This document shows positions 15,578 to 24,770 of a stretch of 64,000 nucleotides of DNA, piece after piece; positions within the stretch are counted from its first letter, which is position 1, and each line of letters starts with the position of its first letter. Position numbers and translations under genes: made by a program. The stretch is from NCBI GenBank assembly GCA_965247385.1, contig CBDFHG010000007.1:1550001-1614000 (forward strand). Reading direction: 5' to 3'. A model generated the notes under the pieces. That model did no database searches. It was not told the DNA's origin and saw only the letters and a list, made by a program, of their open reading frames with translations. The DNA is from Thermohalobaculum sp965247385. Its GTDB lineage: Bacteria; Pseudomonadota; Alphaproteobacteria; Rhodobacterales; Rhodobacteraceae.

Positions 15578-15744
15578 AGCGCGAGAGCGGCGCGGAGCCC
15601 GGAAGATTGCCGGACCGGGTTGGAGCCGGGTGCGCAAGAGGGGGACGTAACATGCGTGCAATGGGGGTTAAGTAATTGATTATCTTTTATTAATAAAAAT
15701 GGAGTCGAATAAGCAGCGCGCGTATTTTCAGGCGAGATGTGAGC

Positions 15745-15885
15745 TTTCAACAGCTTGTCCACCCGGTCCGAATCGGGGAAGCCGGAGTTGCAACACTTCA
15801 GATTTCCACGGAGGACCGGATGAACAGCCATAAGAATGTGCGTTTGACGGCGGTGGGTCGAGCAGAACTTGTTCGGCGTGTGCCG
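15745..15885 (+). pseudogene. IS481 family transposase, 5' remnant
   Basis: From ATG 15820 the product MNSHKNVRLTAVGRAELVRR is the standard start of IS481-type transposases. Similarity ends after about 21 codons. The preceding 75 bases look like the left end of such an element. The following 360 bases (15886-16245) contain no gene I can recognise. Confidence 0.55.
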
Positions 15886-16254
15886 CGACCAACGCACTCC
15901 GGTACAAGGCGGGGGTTCGTATGTCGGAAGGACACCTGCGAGCAGACATCCACAGTTCCCCTGAGGATGCCTGTAAGCGGCGGTGAGAAACTGTGCCACT
16001 GAGGCGGCGGGATAATTCTGCCGCGGCGGTTCAGAATTGGGCCGGAGATCATAGCCTTTGAATTCGATGAGGTCGGATTGAAAGGCGGGTCTATTTGCTA
16101 TCGACACCATAACAAGATAAAATTTTGTTGTTCGGGCTTTCGATTCGAAAGGTGCCGCCACATCTCTCGCCAGTGTTTCACATGGTATGAGGCAGTTAAT
16201 GGCGACGGCCCTGATTTGGAGCGTTACTGAGCAATCACGGTATAATACCAACGG

Positions 16255-16640
16255 CCTTCTCAATTGACTTCTGCTCTTCGACGTTGGAAGTGGATTTGAT
16301 TACATCTCCGAGCGAAGCTGCGATCAAGTAGATCATGGTGATGAAGGTCTCGGTGTTGCGGTAGCCTCTGGCTCTTGCCCTGGCGGCCTGAAACAGTCCG
16401 TTCATTGCTTCCATGCGGGGCTTCCATGCGGGGCTTCCATGCGGGCGTTGCTGTGGATTGACGTCCAACGTTCGAGAATGCGCTTGGGATGTTTTTTGAC
16501 CGTCTCCAGAGCCTTGCGGACGGCTTCGAACAGCGGATCGTCTCCGGTCTGTTCGTGTCGAGACGCTGTTCGACCAGCCGCCATGGTGGCGTGACCCCGA
16601 GGCCAAGAGCCAATACATCCTGAGCATCCATCGCCTGTCC
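16255..16640 (-). pseudogene. ISL3 family transposase, internally deleted remnant
   Basis: Reading leftward, the N-terminus MDAQDVLALGLGVTPPWRLV (start 16631) is the usual beginning of ISL3 transposases. The C-terminus is also present in another frame: AMNGLFQAARARARGYRNTE, then FITMIYLIAASLGDVIKSTS. About 350 central residues are missing. A 14-bp tandem repeat (GCTTCCATGCGGGG units, about 16407-16446) lies at the deletion joint. Confidence 0.75.
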
Positions 16641-16770
16641 CTCCCTCCGTTGTTGTCTATGATGACAGAGGGTAGCTGATTACGCCCTAAGTGACACCCT
16701 GAATTACAGGTTAAACGTCTAGGATTCTTGACTCTTTGGGGTTCCCAAATCAGCGAAAGTCTGATTCTCT

Positions 16771-17860
16771 GTGATCGACGCAGAGAAGGAGGGAATGGCA
16801 ATGGTAGGTGTCGAGATTACACGCACGGATATGACGGCGGCGGAGTTGCGAGCGGCGGCGAGGGGCGCGAAGAATGGGCGCGCGGCGCAACGGATGCTGG
16901 CGCTGGTGCTGGAGGGGGCGGACCGGGCGACCGCTGCGGCGACCTGCGGGATGGACCGGCAGACGTTGCGCGACTGGGTGCACCGCTACAACGCCGAGGG
17001 GCTGTCCGGCCTCTACAACCGCCCCTCGCCCGGGAAGCCGCCACTGCTTTCGGCGGCGCAGAAGGCCGCGCTCGCCGCGCATGTGGAGAAGGGGTCCCGA
17101 CCCGGAGGTCGACGGGGTGGTACGCTGGCGGTGCATTGATCTGAAGTGGTGGATGGAGGCGCAGTTCGGGGTCGTCATGCACGAGCGCACGGTCGGCAAG
17201 CAACTGGCGGCGCTCGGCTATCGGCGGCTGTCGGTGCGTCCGCAACACCCGAAGGCCGACCCCGCGGAGCAGGAGGCGTTCACAAAAAACTTCTCCCGGA
17301 CGGTAGCGGCGGCCCTCCCCGAGGCGGCGCGCGGCAAACCGCTCGAGATCTGGTTCCAGGATGAAGCCAGGGTGGGTCAGCAGGGCACGCTGACAAGGGT
17401 CTGGGCGAAGCGCGGCAGCCGCCCCCGCGCCGTCCGCGACACGCGCTACAAATCGGCCTGCATTTCCGGCGCAGTCTGCCCTGACCGCGCCACCGCCGCC
17501 GGTCTGGTCCTGCCCTTCGCCGACACCGAGGCGATGAATGCCCACCTCGCCGAGATCGCCCGCGCCGTAGCCCTTGGCGCCCACGCGGCACTCGTCGCCG
17601 ACGGTGCCGGCTGGCATGCCGGCAAAGACCTCATGGTGCCCGACAACGTCACGCTGATCATTCTCCCGCCATACGCGCCCGAACTCAATCCGGTCGAAAA
17701 CGTCTGGCAATACCTGCGCGCCAACAAGCTCGCCATAACCGTCTTCGATGGCTACGCCGACATCGTCGACAAATGCTGCACCGCATGGAACTTCTTCGCA
17801 AACGATACAGCCGCCATCGCCTCCATCACCACACGAAAATGGGCACAGGTCAATCTTTAG
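16771..17860 (+). pseudogene. IS630 family transposase, copy 1, frameshifted
   Basis: The N-terminal part (16771-17139) has the helix-turn-helix MDRQTLRDWVHRYN. The C-terminal part continues in another frame with the DDE domain: WFQDEARVGQQ, LVADGAGWHAGKDL and PPYAPELNPVENVWQYLR. Compared with copy 2, copy 1 has one extra G in the run at 17092-17095 (GGGG instead of GGG), which explains the break. At the site where copy 2 has its own A7 break, copy 1 reads in frame. Confidence 0.88.
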
Positions 17861-17875
17861 GGCGATTGGTATAAT

Positions 17876-18112
17876 ATGCCTGTTTTCATTGATACGCCGC
17901 TGGCACGCCTGGACCGCGGAAATCAAGAAAACTTGTTGGTCAACTACTACCCAAAAACTGGCGAGCAAGTGGTGCTTATGGCGACCGACTCGGAGCTGGA
18001 TCAGCACAAGCGCGATCTAATCCGCGACCATGTCACGCGCACCATTAACATTGAAAACGAGCACGGCGACGACGCACGGTTTAAATATTCCGACGACGAG
18101 GCAACGGCATGA
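17876..18112 (+). pseudogene. dndD: DndD, C-terminal fragment
   Basis: The 78 residues match the end of DndD, the SMC-like ATPase of DNA phosphorothioation systems. PVFIDTPLARLDRGNQENLL carries the Walker B/D-loop region, followed by YYPKTGEQVVLMATDSELDQ. The ATG at 17876 is coincidental: the upstream coding region was removed by IS630 copy 1, whose right end is only 3 bases away. The TGA overlaps the next ATG (ATGA), as expected for dndD-dndE. The rest of dndD and dndB/C are not in the window. Confidence 0.75.
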
Positions 18113-18630
18113 CTCTGGGAATGAAAAAGGTTTACTTCGATGCCGATGAACGAGAACTGATGACGCGTGTCCTCGTCGATGGGCTCCTCTACCCGCAGGC
18201 GGCGCTCGGTCGGGCGGGTGGGACATCGGGCGGCCGATGGTGGGAAGTACTTCGCATTGCCCTGACACTCTCGCTCAAGCTGCCGGCCCCCCGGACGAGC
18301 GCTACTCGCGCCGCCCTAACCATAAAGTAGAACCACACCTTGACGCAGTCATCGGCACGAACCCAGCTGGCGGTGATTTGTCCAACGTATTTCTAGCCTT
18401 GATTTCTGCCCATCAGGGTGAAGACCTGTTTAGTGATGAGGATCGATTTGTTGAAATTCTTCAACGGCATCTCAGGCGTGGCCTTGAAGAAATCCGCGCT
18501 GGATGGCGCAAGGGAAACGACTTTTTTGATTTTCTCAGACAGGAACTTATGGTTGGCACAGGCGTAGCCGAAGGCAATAAGACTGTCGAATCAAGCCGTG
18601 TCGTTGATGTGCTTCATGGACAAAACATTT
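18109..18630 (+). pseudogene. dndE: DndE-like gene, frameshifted and cut by IS1595
   Basis: The first frame gives WWEVLRIALTLSLKLPAP, then breaks; the -1/+2 frame continues PPDERYSRRPNHKVEPHLDA. Later comes ILQRHLRRGLEEIRAGWRKG, which fits the DndE pattern of an R-x-A-L-x-L-S-L helix and a late H-L-x-R-G helix. Adding one C to the C6 run at 18287-18292 restores a single frame. Position directly after dndD supports the call, although the protein diverges from classical DndE and is longer. The 3' end meets the IS1595 left repeat at 18631. Confidence 0.55.
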
Positions 18631-18661
18631 GGGGATTATGTAGGAAAGTGCCGGAGGCCGC

Positions 18662-18949
18662 TTAGTGGCCCGGCTTCGGACGGGCGATGTGGCGGGTGCT
18701 GACGGGCTGCGCGAGCGCGTCCACGGCTTCCTCGAAACGGGCGTCTACTCGCATGTCCTCTTCCAGCGCCACCTTGCTCGGCTGGTAGGACGGATGCACG
18801 ATTTCAACAACGCGCTGCTCCGGTTTGGCGGCCAGGGATGCCTTGCCGAGATTGCAGGGTGGCGAAGTGACGATCAGCTTGAACGCGCCATCGTCCAGTC
18901 CTCCCATGAAGGCCGGATTATCGGCGCATTCGATGACGACGCGGGTCAC
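18662..18949 (-). CDS. IS1595 passenger protein: methyltransferase start fused to small Y-x-P-S-K protein
   Basis: This 95-residue frame has a GTG/ATG-type start overlapping the transposase stop by four bases. Residues 1-36 (IECADNPAFMGGLDDGAFKL, then IVTSPPCNLGK) are the beginning of an N4-cytosine/N6-adenine methyltransferase, where SPPYNIGK-like motif IV normally has Tyr and here has Cys. Residues 42-95 (VVEIVHPSYQPSKVALEEDM onward) are the small passenger protein family seen also at 1925-2092. The body of the methyltransferase has been deleted, fusing the two. Catalytic activity is not expected. Confidence 0.65.
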   Translation of the reverse strand: MTRVVIECADNPAFMGGLDDGAFKLIVTSPPCNLGKASLAAKPEQRVVEIVHPSYQPSKVALEEDMRVDARFEEAVDALAQPVSTRHIARPKPGH

Positions 18950-19905
18950 GACCGCGCCCCAGACGGCAGGCCGTTGTTTGCAATCAGTTCACGGTAGCAC
19001 AGGCGCTTGCCAACCGCGCCAGCGGCGAAGGTCGCCATGATGTCGATGGTGTCCCGGTCGCGGGCATTGTGGCGGCCCGCGAACTCTTGCACATACAGGT
19101 CAAGATGCTTCGGCGAGAACTTGTGGAATGTTCCCTTGTGCGCCCGCTTGAGCACCGCCCAGAAGGACTCGATGCCCTGCGTATGGGCCATGCCGCGCAC
19201 ATACTCGCCAACCGAGTGATTGACGGCTTCGTGCTCGAACTCCGCGCCGAGTCCGGCATAGCCACCATGCTCATCCGTGTAGATCACGGCGTCCTCCCCG
19301 GCATGGTCACGGACGAAGCCTTGCAGAGTCCGGGCGTCAGTGGAAGGAACAACTTGCGCCGCGACGCGATTTGTCGCGCGATCCTTCACACCCGCAACTG
19401 CCGTCTTCCCTACAGCGCCCCGGCCCGTCAGCTCTTTCCGCTTCGCCTTGGGCATGTTGGCCCGGCACCCGCCCATGTAGGTTTCGTCGGCTTCGAGCGG
19501 CCCCGCGAACGCGCCCTGCCGTTCGGTCAAGGCAACCCGAAGCCGGTGCGCGAGGAACCATGCGCTGCGCTGGTTGATGTTCAAATCCCGATGGAGCTTC
19601 ATGCTGGAGACCCCTTTCAGGCTCGTCGAGAGCAAGTAGGTGGCGATCATCCAGACCTGGAAGCCCAGCTTCGAGCCTTCCATCACCGTGCCCGTCTTCG
19701 CGGAAAACCGCTTCGCGCACTCCTTCTCCCGGCAACGGTAGGGCATGGTCTTGTGCTTGGCGCCAGTCTGCACATTCAGAGAGCCGCAGTGCGGGCAGTG
19801 GATACCCTCGGGCCAGCGGCGGGCGATGAACCACGCCTCGGCCGCCTCATCGGTCGGCCAACGCTTGAACAGTTCTACGAAGCTGATGCCCTGGCGGTCG
19901 CTCTT
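18946..19905 (-). pseudogene. IS1595 family transposase, copy A, 5' truncated
   Basis: Nearly identical to the intact copy B protein from GKSDRQGISFVELFKRWPTD to the C-terminus. It includes the zinc-ribbon HCPHCGSLNVQTGAKH and CREKECAKRFSAKTG and the catalytic YTDEHGGYAGL and THTQGIESFW-type region (here AHTQGIESFW). The native start is lost; the frame runs on upstream into IS66 sequence, giving a chimeric 363-residue frame to 20037. Confidence 0.85.
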
Positions 19906-19960
19906 GCCGTGACCGTCCGGTCTCGGGGCTCTGGTTCGGTTCAGCGTCGTCCGATTGCGC

Positions 19961-20640
19961 TCAGGTCTGAGCGAAACGCCACGGGAGCAACTCGTCGAGC
20001 TTGGTGATTTTGTGATCGGCGATGCGACTGAGCACATCGGTCAGCCAGGCTTGGGGATCGACGCCGTTGAGCCTAGCGGTCTCGATCAGGGTATAGGCGA
20101 TGGCGGCGGATTTACCGCCAGCCTCCGAGCCGACAAAAAGATAATTCTTGCGACCCAGGGCTATCGGCTTCATGGCGCGTTCGGCGGAATTGTTGTCGAT
20201 CTCCAGAAAGCCGTGGTCGAGATACGGGCGCAGGCGCCTCATCCGGGTCAGGGCGTAGCGGATCGCCTTGGCGAGTTCGGACTTGCCGGAGATCTTTGGC
20301 AACCGGGTTTGCAGCCAGGCTTCCAGAGCATCGAAGATCGGTTTGGCGCGGGCTTGCCGGAGTTGGACCCGCTCGATGGGCAACCTGCCGCGGGCATCCT
20401 TCTCGACGACGTAGAGCCCGGCGATGCGCTTGATGGCTTCCTCGGCGATGATCGAGCCCTCCGACTGGAAGACATCGGTGAACTTGCGCCGGATATGGGC
20501 CATGCAGGCGACTTCATCGACACCACCGGATCGGTAGAGCTCGTTGAACCCGGCATAGCCGTCCGCGTGCATCCAGCCCTTGTACCCGGCCAGATGTCTG
20601 GTGGGGTGCTCGCCCTTGCGATCGACGGTGAACTGATACC
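19961..20640 (-). pseudogene. IS66 family transposase, C-terminal two-thirds
   Basis: About 226 residues of an IS66 TnpC: GWMHADGYAGFNELYRSGGV, ACMAHIRRKFTDVFQ, then FLEIDNNSAERAMKPIALGR and NYLFVGSEAGGKSAAIAYTL, ending in TKLDELLPWRF. The N-terminal part is missing because IS1380 copy 1 begins at 20640. No TnpA/TnpB partners or IS66 ends are present. Confidence 0.85.
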
Positions 20641-22127
20641 CCTGATTCTGGATCAAAAAAGTTGAAATTCCACGTTGTCTTTGAATCTAAAGGGATTTAT
20701 GATGGTTTTTGCGATTAAGTCCATCACCAACGGGGTGAAAATAACATGGCACAGGGCGTTCTTCCTTTCGAGTACGAAAGCGAACCGGGCAGCAGCGATC
20801 TGACGGGTTTTGCCGGGATTGGTGTTTAGCTTGATTTGATTGAGGCATCGGGACTGGCGGCTGCGGTGCGGCGCGAGGTGCGGGTGGCGGGGCGGCAGGG
20901 CTGGCTGGATGTGCAGATGATCATCACGGTGATCGCACTCAATCTGTGCGGGGGTGATCGGGTCGAGGACCTGGAACGCCTGGAGGCGGACGCCGGCTTT
21001 GCCGCGACCATGGATGCGGTTGAGCGGCGGCTGCTGGTGCGCCGGGAACGTCGGCAACTGAAGAGCCGGTTTCGGCGCGGCCGCGGGCGCAGCGTGCCTT
21101 CGCCGTCGGCTCTGTCGGGCTGGTTGGAACGCTTCCACGACGCAGGCCAAGGAAGAGCTGCGGGAGGTCGGGCGTGCCTTCATCCCGCGCCCGTCGGCGG
21201 GTCTGCCTGGTCTGCGGCGTGTCAATCAGGCGCTGGTGTCATTTCTGCAGCGCCATCGCGGGCAGGGCTCGGCGACGCTGGACATGGACGCGACGCTGGT
21301 GCAGAGCCACAAGCGCCAGGCGGAATACTGCTACAAGAAGTTCAAGGCCTGTCAGCCGTTGAACACCTGGTGGGCGGAACAGCAGGTGATCGTGCATTCC
21401 GGGTTCCGCGACGCCAATGTGCCGGCCGGCTATCGGCAGTTGCAGGTGTTGCAGGCCTCGCTGGCGGCGCTGCCTGGGGGCGTGGACAAGGTCTGTCTGC
21501 GCTCGGACACGGCGGGTTATCAGAAGGATCTGCTGCTCTGTTGTGGCGCGGGCCGGGACAAGGTTTTCGGGGTGATCGAGTTCGCCGCCAGCGCCAACGT
21601 GACGGCGGAATTCCGGCGTGCCGCCCTGCCCTCGGGTCTGTTCGGAGCCAATGCGGCCTGGTGGGCGATCATGGTGCTGGCGCATGATTTGAACGCGGTG
21701 ATGAAGCAACTGGTTCTGGGACCGGCCTGGGTGGCACGGCGGATGAAGGCCTTGCGCCTGGCTCTGATCGCCCTGCCTGGCCGGGTGATCCGTCATGCGC
21801 GGCGGCTGATCATCCGTTTGGCGAGCGAAGCGGGGCTCGATCCGGTGCTGGGCGCCAGGCGGAAGATCCTGGCCCTGGCGCGCGGCCCGACCTGACGGCT
21901 CCGGCCTGCCACGATATCCTTGCTGAAGCGCGATGCCGGCTCCCGGCCAGGGCTCCGCCTGGCCAACGGACAGGCGCGGGACCCGCAAAACGCGTGGCCA
22001 CCTTGAGAATATCTCCTCAAGCGCGAAATCCGCGGGAGTGGTGCCCGGGCGCGGGGCGAAAACCCCACAACGGCGCCCATCGCCGCCCCAGCCGAGGCGC
22101 GTCAGGGACTTGGTTCGGGAATCCTGG
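20640..22127 (+). mobile_element. IS1380 family element, copy 1, 1488 bp, deleted
   Basis: It begins CCCTGATTCTGG and ends AATCCTGG like the 1847-bp copies 2 and 3, but lacks about 359 bp of the transposase around 21622. It abuts copy 2, separated only by CTTC. Confidence 0.85.
20745..21895 (+). pseudogene. IS1380 family transposase, copy 1, multiply disrupted
   Basis: It starts like the intact copies (MAQGVLPFEYESEPGSSDLT) but has an in-frame TAG at 20827-20829 where copy 2 has TAC. A single-base insertion near 21149 (AAGGAAGAG versus AGGAAGAT) breaks the frame, and the large deletion joins RRAAL directly to PSGLFGANAAWW. Fragments of the DDE domain (ATLDMDATLVQSHKRQAEYC) persist. Confidence 0.9.
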
Positions 22128-22131
22128 CTTC

Positions 22132-23978
22132 CCCTGATTCTGGATCAAAAAAGTTGAAATTCCCCGTTGTCTTTGAATCTAAAGGGATTTATGATGGTTT
22201 TTGCGATTAACTCCATCACCAACGGGGTGAAAATAACATGGCACAGGGCGTTCTTCCTTTCGAGTACGAAAGCGAACCGGGCAGCAGCGATCTGACGGGT
22301 TTTGCCGGGATTGGTGTTTACCTTGATTTGATTGAGGCATCGGGACTGGCGGCTGCGGTGCGGCGCGAGGTGCGGGTGGCGGGGCGGCAGGGCTGGCTGG
22401 ATGTGCAGATGATCATCACGGTGATCGCACTCAATCTGTGCGGGGGTGATCGGGTCGAGGATCTGGAACGCCTGGAGGCGGACGCCGGCTTTGCCGCGAC
22501 CATGGATGCGGTTGAGCGGCGGCTGTTGGTGCGCCGGGAACGGCGGCAACTGAAGAGCCGGTTTCGGCGCGGTCGCGGGCGCAGCGTGCCTTCGCCGTCG
22601 GCTCTGTCGGGCTGGTTGGAACGCTTCCACGACGCAGGCCAGGAAGATCTGCGGGAGGCCGGGCGTGCCTTCATCCCGCGCCCGTCGGCGGGTCTGCTTG
22701 GTCTGCGGCGTGTCAATCAGGCGCTGGTGTCATTTCTGCAGCACCATCGCAGGCAGGGCTCGGCGACGCTGGACATGGACGCGACGCTGGTGCAGAGCCA
22801 CAAGCGCCAGGCGGAATACTGCTACAAGAAGTTCAAGGCCTATCAGCCGTTGAACACCTGGTGGGCGGAACAGCAGGTGATCGTGCATTCCGAGTTCCGC
22901 GACGGCAATGTGCCGGCTGGCTATCGGCAGTTGCAGGTGTTGCAGGCCTCGCTGGCGGCGCTGCCTGGGGGCGTGGACAAGGTCTATCTGCGCTCGGACA
23001 CGGCGGGTTATCAGAAGGATCTACTGCTCTATTGTGGCGAGGGCCGGGACAAGGTTTTCGGGGTGATCGAGTTCGCCGTCGGCGCCAACGTGACGGCGGA
23101 ATTCCGGCGTGCTGCCCTGGCCGTGCCGGAGGCCGAGTGGCGGCCGCTGGATCGTGTTTTTGACGGGCAACGCCACGAGACCGGCCAGGAGTGGGCGGAG
23201 GTCTGCCATGTACCGAGTTGGGTGGGCGAGAGCAAGACGCGGGCGGATTACCGCTTCCTGGCGATCCGGGAGCCGCTGGAACAGTTGGAGCTTGGCGATG
23301 GGGATCAGTTGCCGTTCCCGACCGCGGAGTTTGCCTCGAAGGGGCGCAGCAAGCTGTTCGCCCTGGTCACCAACCGTGATCTGCCGGGCGATGAGGTGAT
23401 CTGGTGGTCCCGGGAGCGCTGTGGCAAGAGCGAGGAAGTCCACGCGGTGATGAAGCACGACCTGGCTGGCGGCACCCTGCCCTCGGGTCTGTTCGGAGCC
23501 AATGCGGCCTGGTGGGCGATCATGGTGCTGGCGCATAATTTGAACGCGGTGATGAAGCAACTGGTTCTGGGACCGGCCTGGGTGGCACGGCGGATGAAGG
23601 CCTTGCGCCTGGCTCTGATCGCCCTGCCTGGCCGGGTGATCCGTCATGCGCGGCGGCTGATCATCCGTTTGGGGAGCGAAGCGGGGCTCGATCTGGTGCT
23701 GAGCGCCAGGCGGAAGATCCTGGCCCTGGCGCGCGGCCCGACCTGACGGCTCCAGCCTGCCACGATATCCTTGCTGAAGTGCGATGCCGGCTCCCGGCCA
23801 GGGCTTCGCTTGGCCAACGGACAGGCGCGGGACCCGCAAAACGCGTGGCCACCTTGAGAATATCTCCTCGAGCGCGAAATCCGCGGGAGTGGTGCCCGGG
23901 CGCGGGGCGAAAACCCCACAACGGCACCCATCGCCGCCCCTGCCGAGGCGCGTCAGGGATTTAGTTCGGGAATCCTGG
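22132..23978 (+). mobile_element. IS1380 family element, copy 2, complete, 1847 bp
   Basis: Ends are CCCTGATTCTGG (22132) and GAATCCTGG (to 23978). A 4-bp direct repeat, CTTC, flanks it at 22128-22131 and 23979-23982, fitting the 4-5 bp duplication of this family. It inserted immediately beyond the right end of copy 1. Length equals copy 3. Confidence 0.88.
22238..23746 (+). CDS. IS1380 family transposase, copy 2, intact
   Basis: This 502-residue DDE transposase moves the element by cut-and-paste. Features include SALSGWLERFHDAGQ, the first catalytic Asp region ATLDMDATLVQSHKRQ, YLRSDTAGYQKDLLLYC with the second Asp, and VHAVMKHDLAGGTLPSGLFG followed by ANAAWWAIMVLAHNLNAVMK near the C-terminus. 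It differs from copy 3 at only about one residue (His versus Gln in FDGQRxETGQ), so one recently gave rise to the other. Confidence 0.92.
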   Translation: MAQGVLPFEYESEPGSSDLTGFAGIGVYLDLIEASGLAAAVRREVRVAGRQGWLDVQMIITVIALNLCGGDRVEDLERLEADAGFAATMDAVERRLLVRRERRQLKSRFRRGRGRSVPSPSALSGWLERFHDAGQEDLREAGRAFIPRPSAGLLGLRRVNQALVSFLQHHRRQGSATLDMDATLVQSHKRQAEYCYKKFKAYQPLNTWWAEQQVIVHSEFRDGNVPAGYRQLQVLQASLAALPGGVDKVYLRSDTAGYQKDLLLYCGEGRDKVFGVIEFAVGANVTAEFRRAALAVPEAEWRPLDRVFDGQRHETGQEWAEVCHVPSWVGESKTRADYRFLAIREPLEQLELGDGDQLPFPTAEFASKGRSKLFALVTNRDLPGDEVIWWSRERCGKSEEVHAVMKHDLAGGTLPSGLFGANAAWWAIMVLAHNLNAVMKQLVLGPAWVARRMKALRLALIALPGRVIRHARRLIIRLGSEAGLDLVLSARRKILALARGPT

Positions 23979-24176
23979 CTTCTGATCTCACTTGACTCCA
24001 GAATGTCATATTCTACGCTGATGATGCGCCTAATAGATCGGGACGACCATCAATCGAAGTACCGAGCACCGGTCGAAGATTTAGTCCGAGGCATCGTCGC
24101 CGGAAGCCCGATGGCAATACTGCAGATGGTGGAATCGGAGAATTCCGTTTCTGAGCGAATTATAGGGAGAAAACGA

Positions 24177-24737
24177 ATGGCAGAATCCGGCACCAAGGTT
24201 GCCAACGGCGTCAACGTCCAGGCACTGCTTGACGCCCGCGAGGCGCTGACCGCGGCACCCGAGGCCGCGCAATTCATGTGGCGAGCGTCCTGCGAATGGG
24301 TGAACGGCACCCACAGCCGCTCGAGCGTCGAGGGCTTCTTCGGCCTGGGCGAGGAGCAGCAACACAAGACCACGTTCAATTTCGATGCCGACCACCCCGA
24401 GATCTTCGCGTCCGAGGACAAGGGCGCCACGCCTGTCGAGCTGGTCCTCGTGGGCCTCGCCAGTTGCCTGACGGCCGGAATTGCCGCGGTTGCTCAGAAC
24501 CGGGAGATTCAGCTGCGCTCGGTCACGTCGACGCTCGAGGGTGGAATGGACATTCAGGGCATCCTCGGCATCGACAAAGACGTCCGCAACGGTTTCGACG
24601 GCATCAAGGTCACCTACAAGATCGACGCCGATGCGAGCCCGGATGACATCGAGGCACTGGTCGCTCAGTCGCAGAAACTCTCGGCTGTCTACGACATTCT
24701 CGCGAACCCGACCAATATCACCGTCAAGGTGAACTGA
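24177..24737 (+). CDS. OsmC family protein
   Basis: The product is 186 residues from ATG 24177, with ribosome site GGGAGA just upstream; a longer frame from 23784 lies inside the IS1380 end. OsmC/Ohr proteins use two cysteines to reduce organic hydroperoxides; here Cys 39 (WRASCEWVNGTHSR) and Cys 97 (ELVLVGLASCLTAG) are present. Together with the following flavoprotein it sits alone between IS1380 copy 2 and IS630 copy 2. The wording of both proteins resembles actinobacterial homologues, suggesting transfer. Confidence 0.85.
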   Translation: MAESGTKVANGVNVQALLDAREALTAAPEAAQFMWRASCEWVNGTHSRSSVEGFFGLGEEQQHKTTFNFDADHPEIFASEDKGATPVELVLVGLASCLTAGIAAVAQNREIQLRSVTSTLEGGMDIQGILGIDKDVRNGFDGIKVTYKIDADASPDDIEALVAQSQKLSAVYDILANPTNITVKVN

Positions 24738-24770
24738 GCCACCGCACCGCGCTGTCAAGGAACCAGTCCC

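Larger units (their letters stand above)
16247..17873 (+). mobile_element. IS630 family element, copy 1, interrupted by an ISL3 remnant
   Basis: The left end ATACCAACGGCCTTC (from 16247) and right end AGGGCGATTGGTATA (17859-17873) match those of copy 2. The left leader is split: it breaks after ATTGACTT near 16269 and resumes at CTTGACTC near 16733. The shared TTGACT suggests a target duplication made by the ISL3 insertion. The element sits within a TATAATA context, fitting TA insertion, and truncates dndD. Confidence 0.75.
18631..19905 (-). mobile_element. IS1595 family element, copy A, truncated at the transposase start
   Basis: One terminus GGGGATTATGTAGGAAAGTG starts at 18631 and equals the right end of copy B. 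From there to about 19905 the sequence is nearly identical to copy B in inverted orientation. It ends inside the first codons of the transposase, at the boundary with the IS66 remnant, so the other inverted repeat is missing. Confidence 0.85.

Noticed and set aside
17092..17095. Programmed frameshift in IS630 copy 1
   Set aside because: Compared with copy 2 there is simply an extra G, and no slippery motif is present; more likely a disabling mutation.
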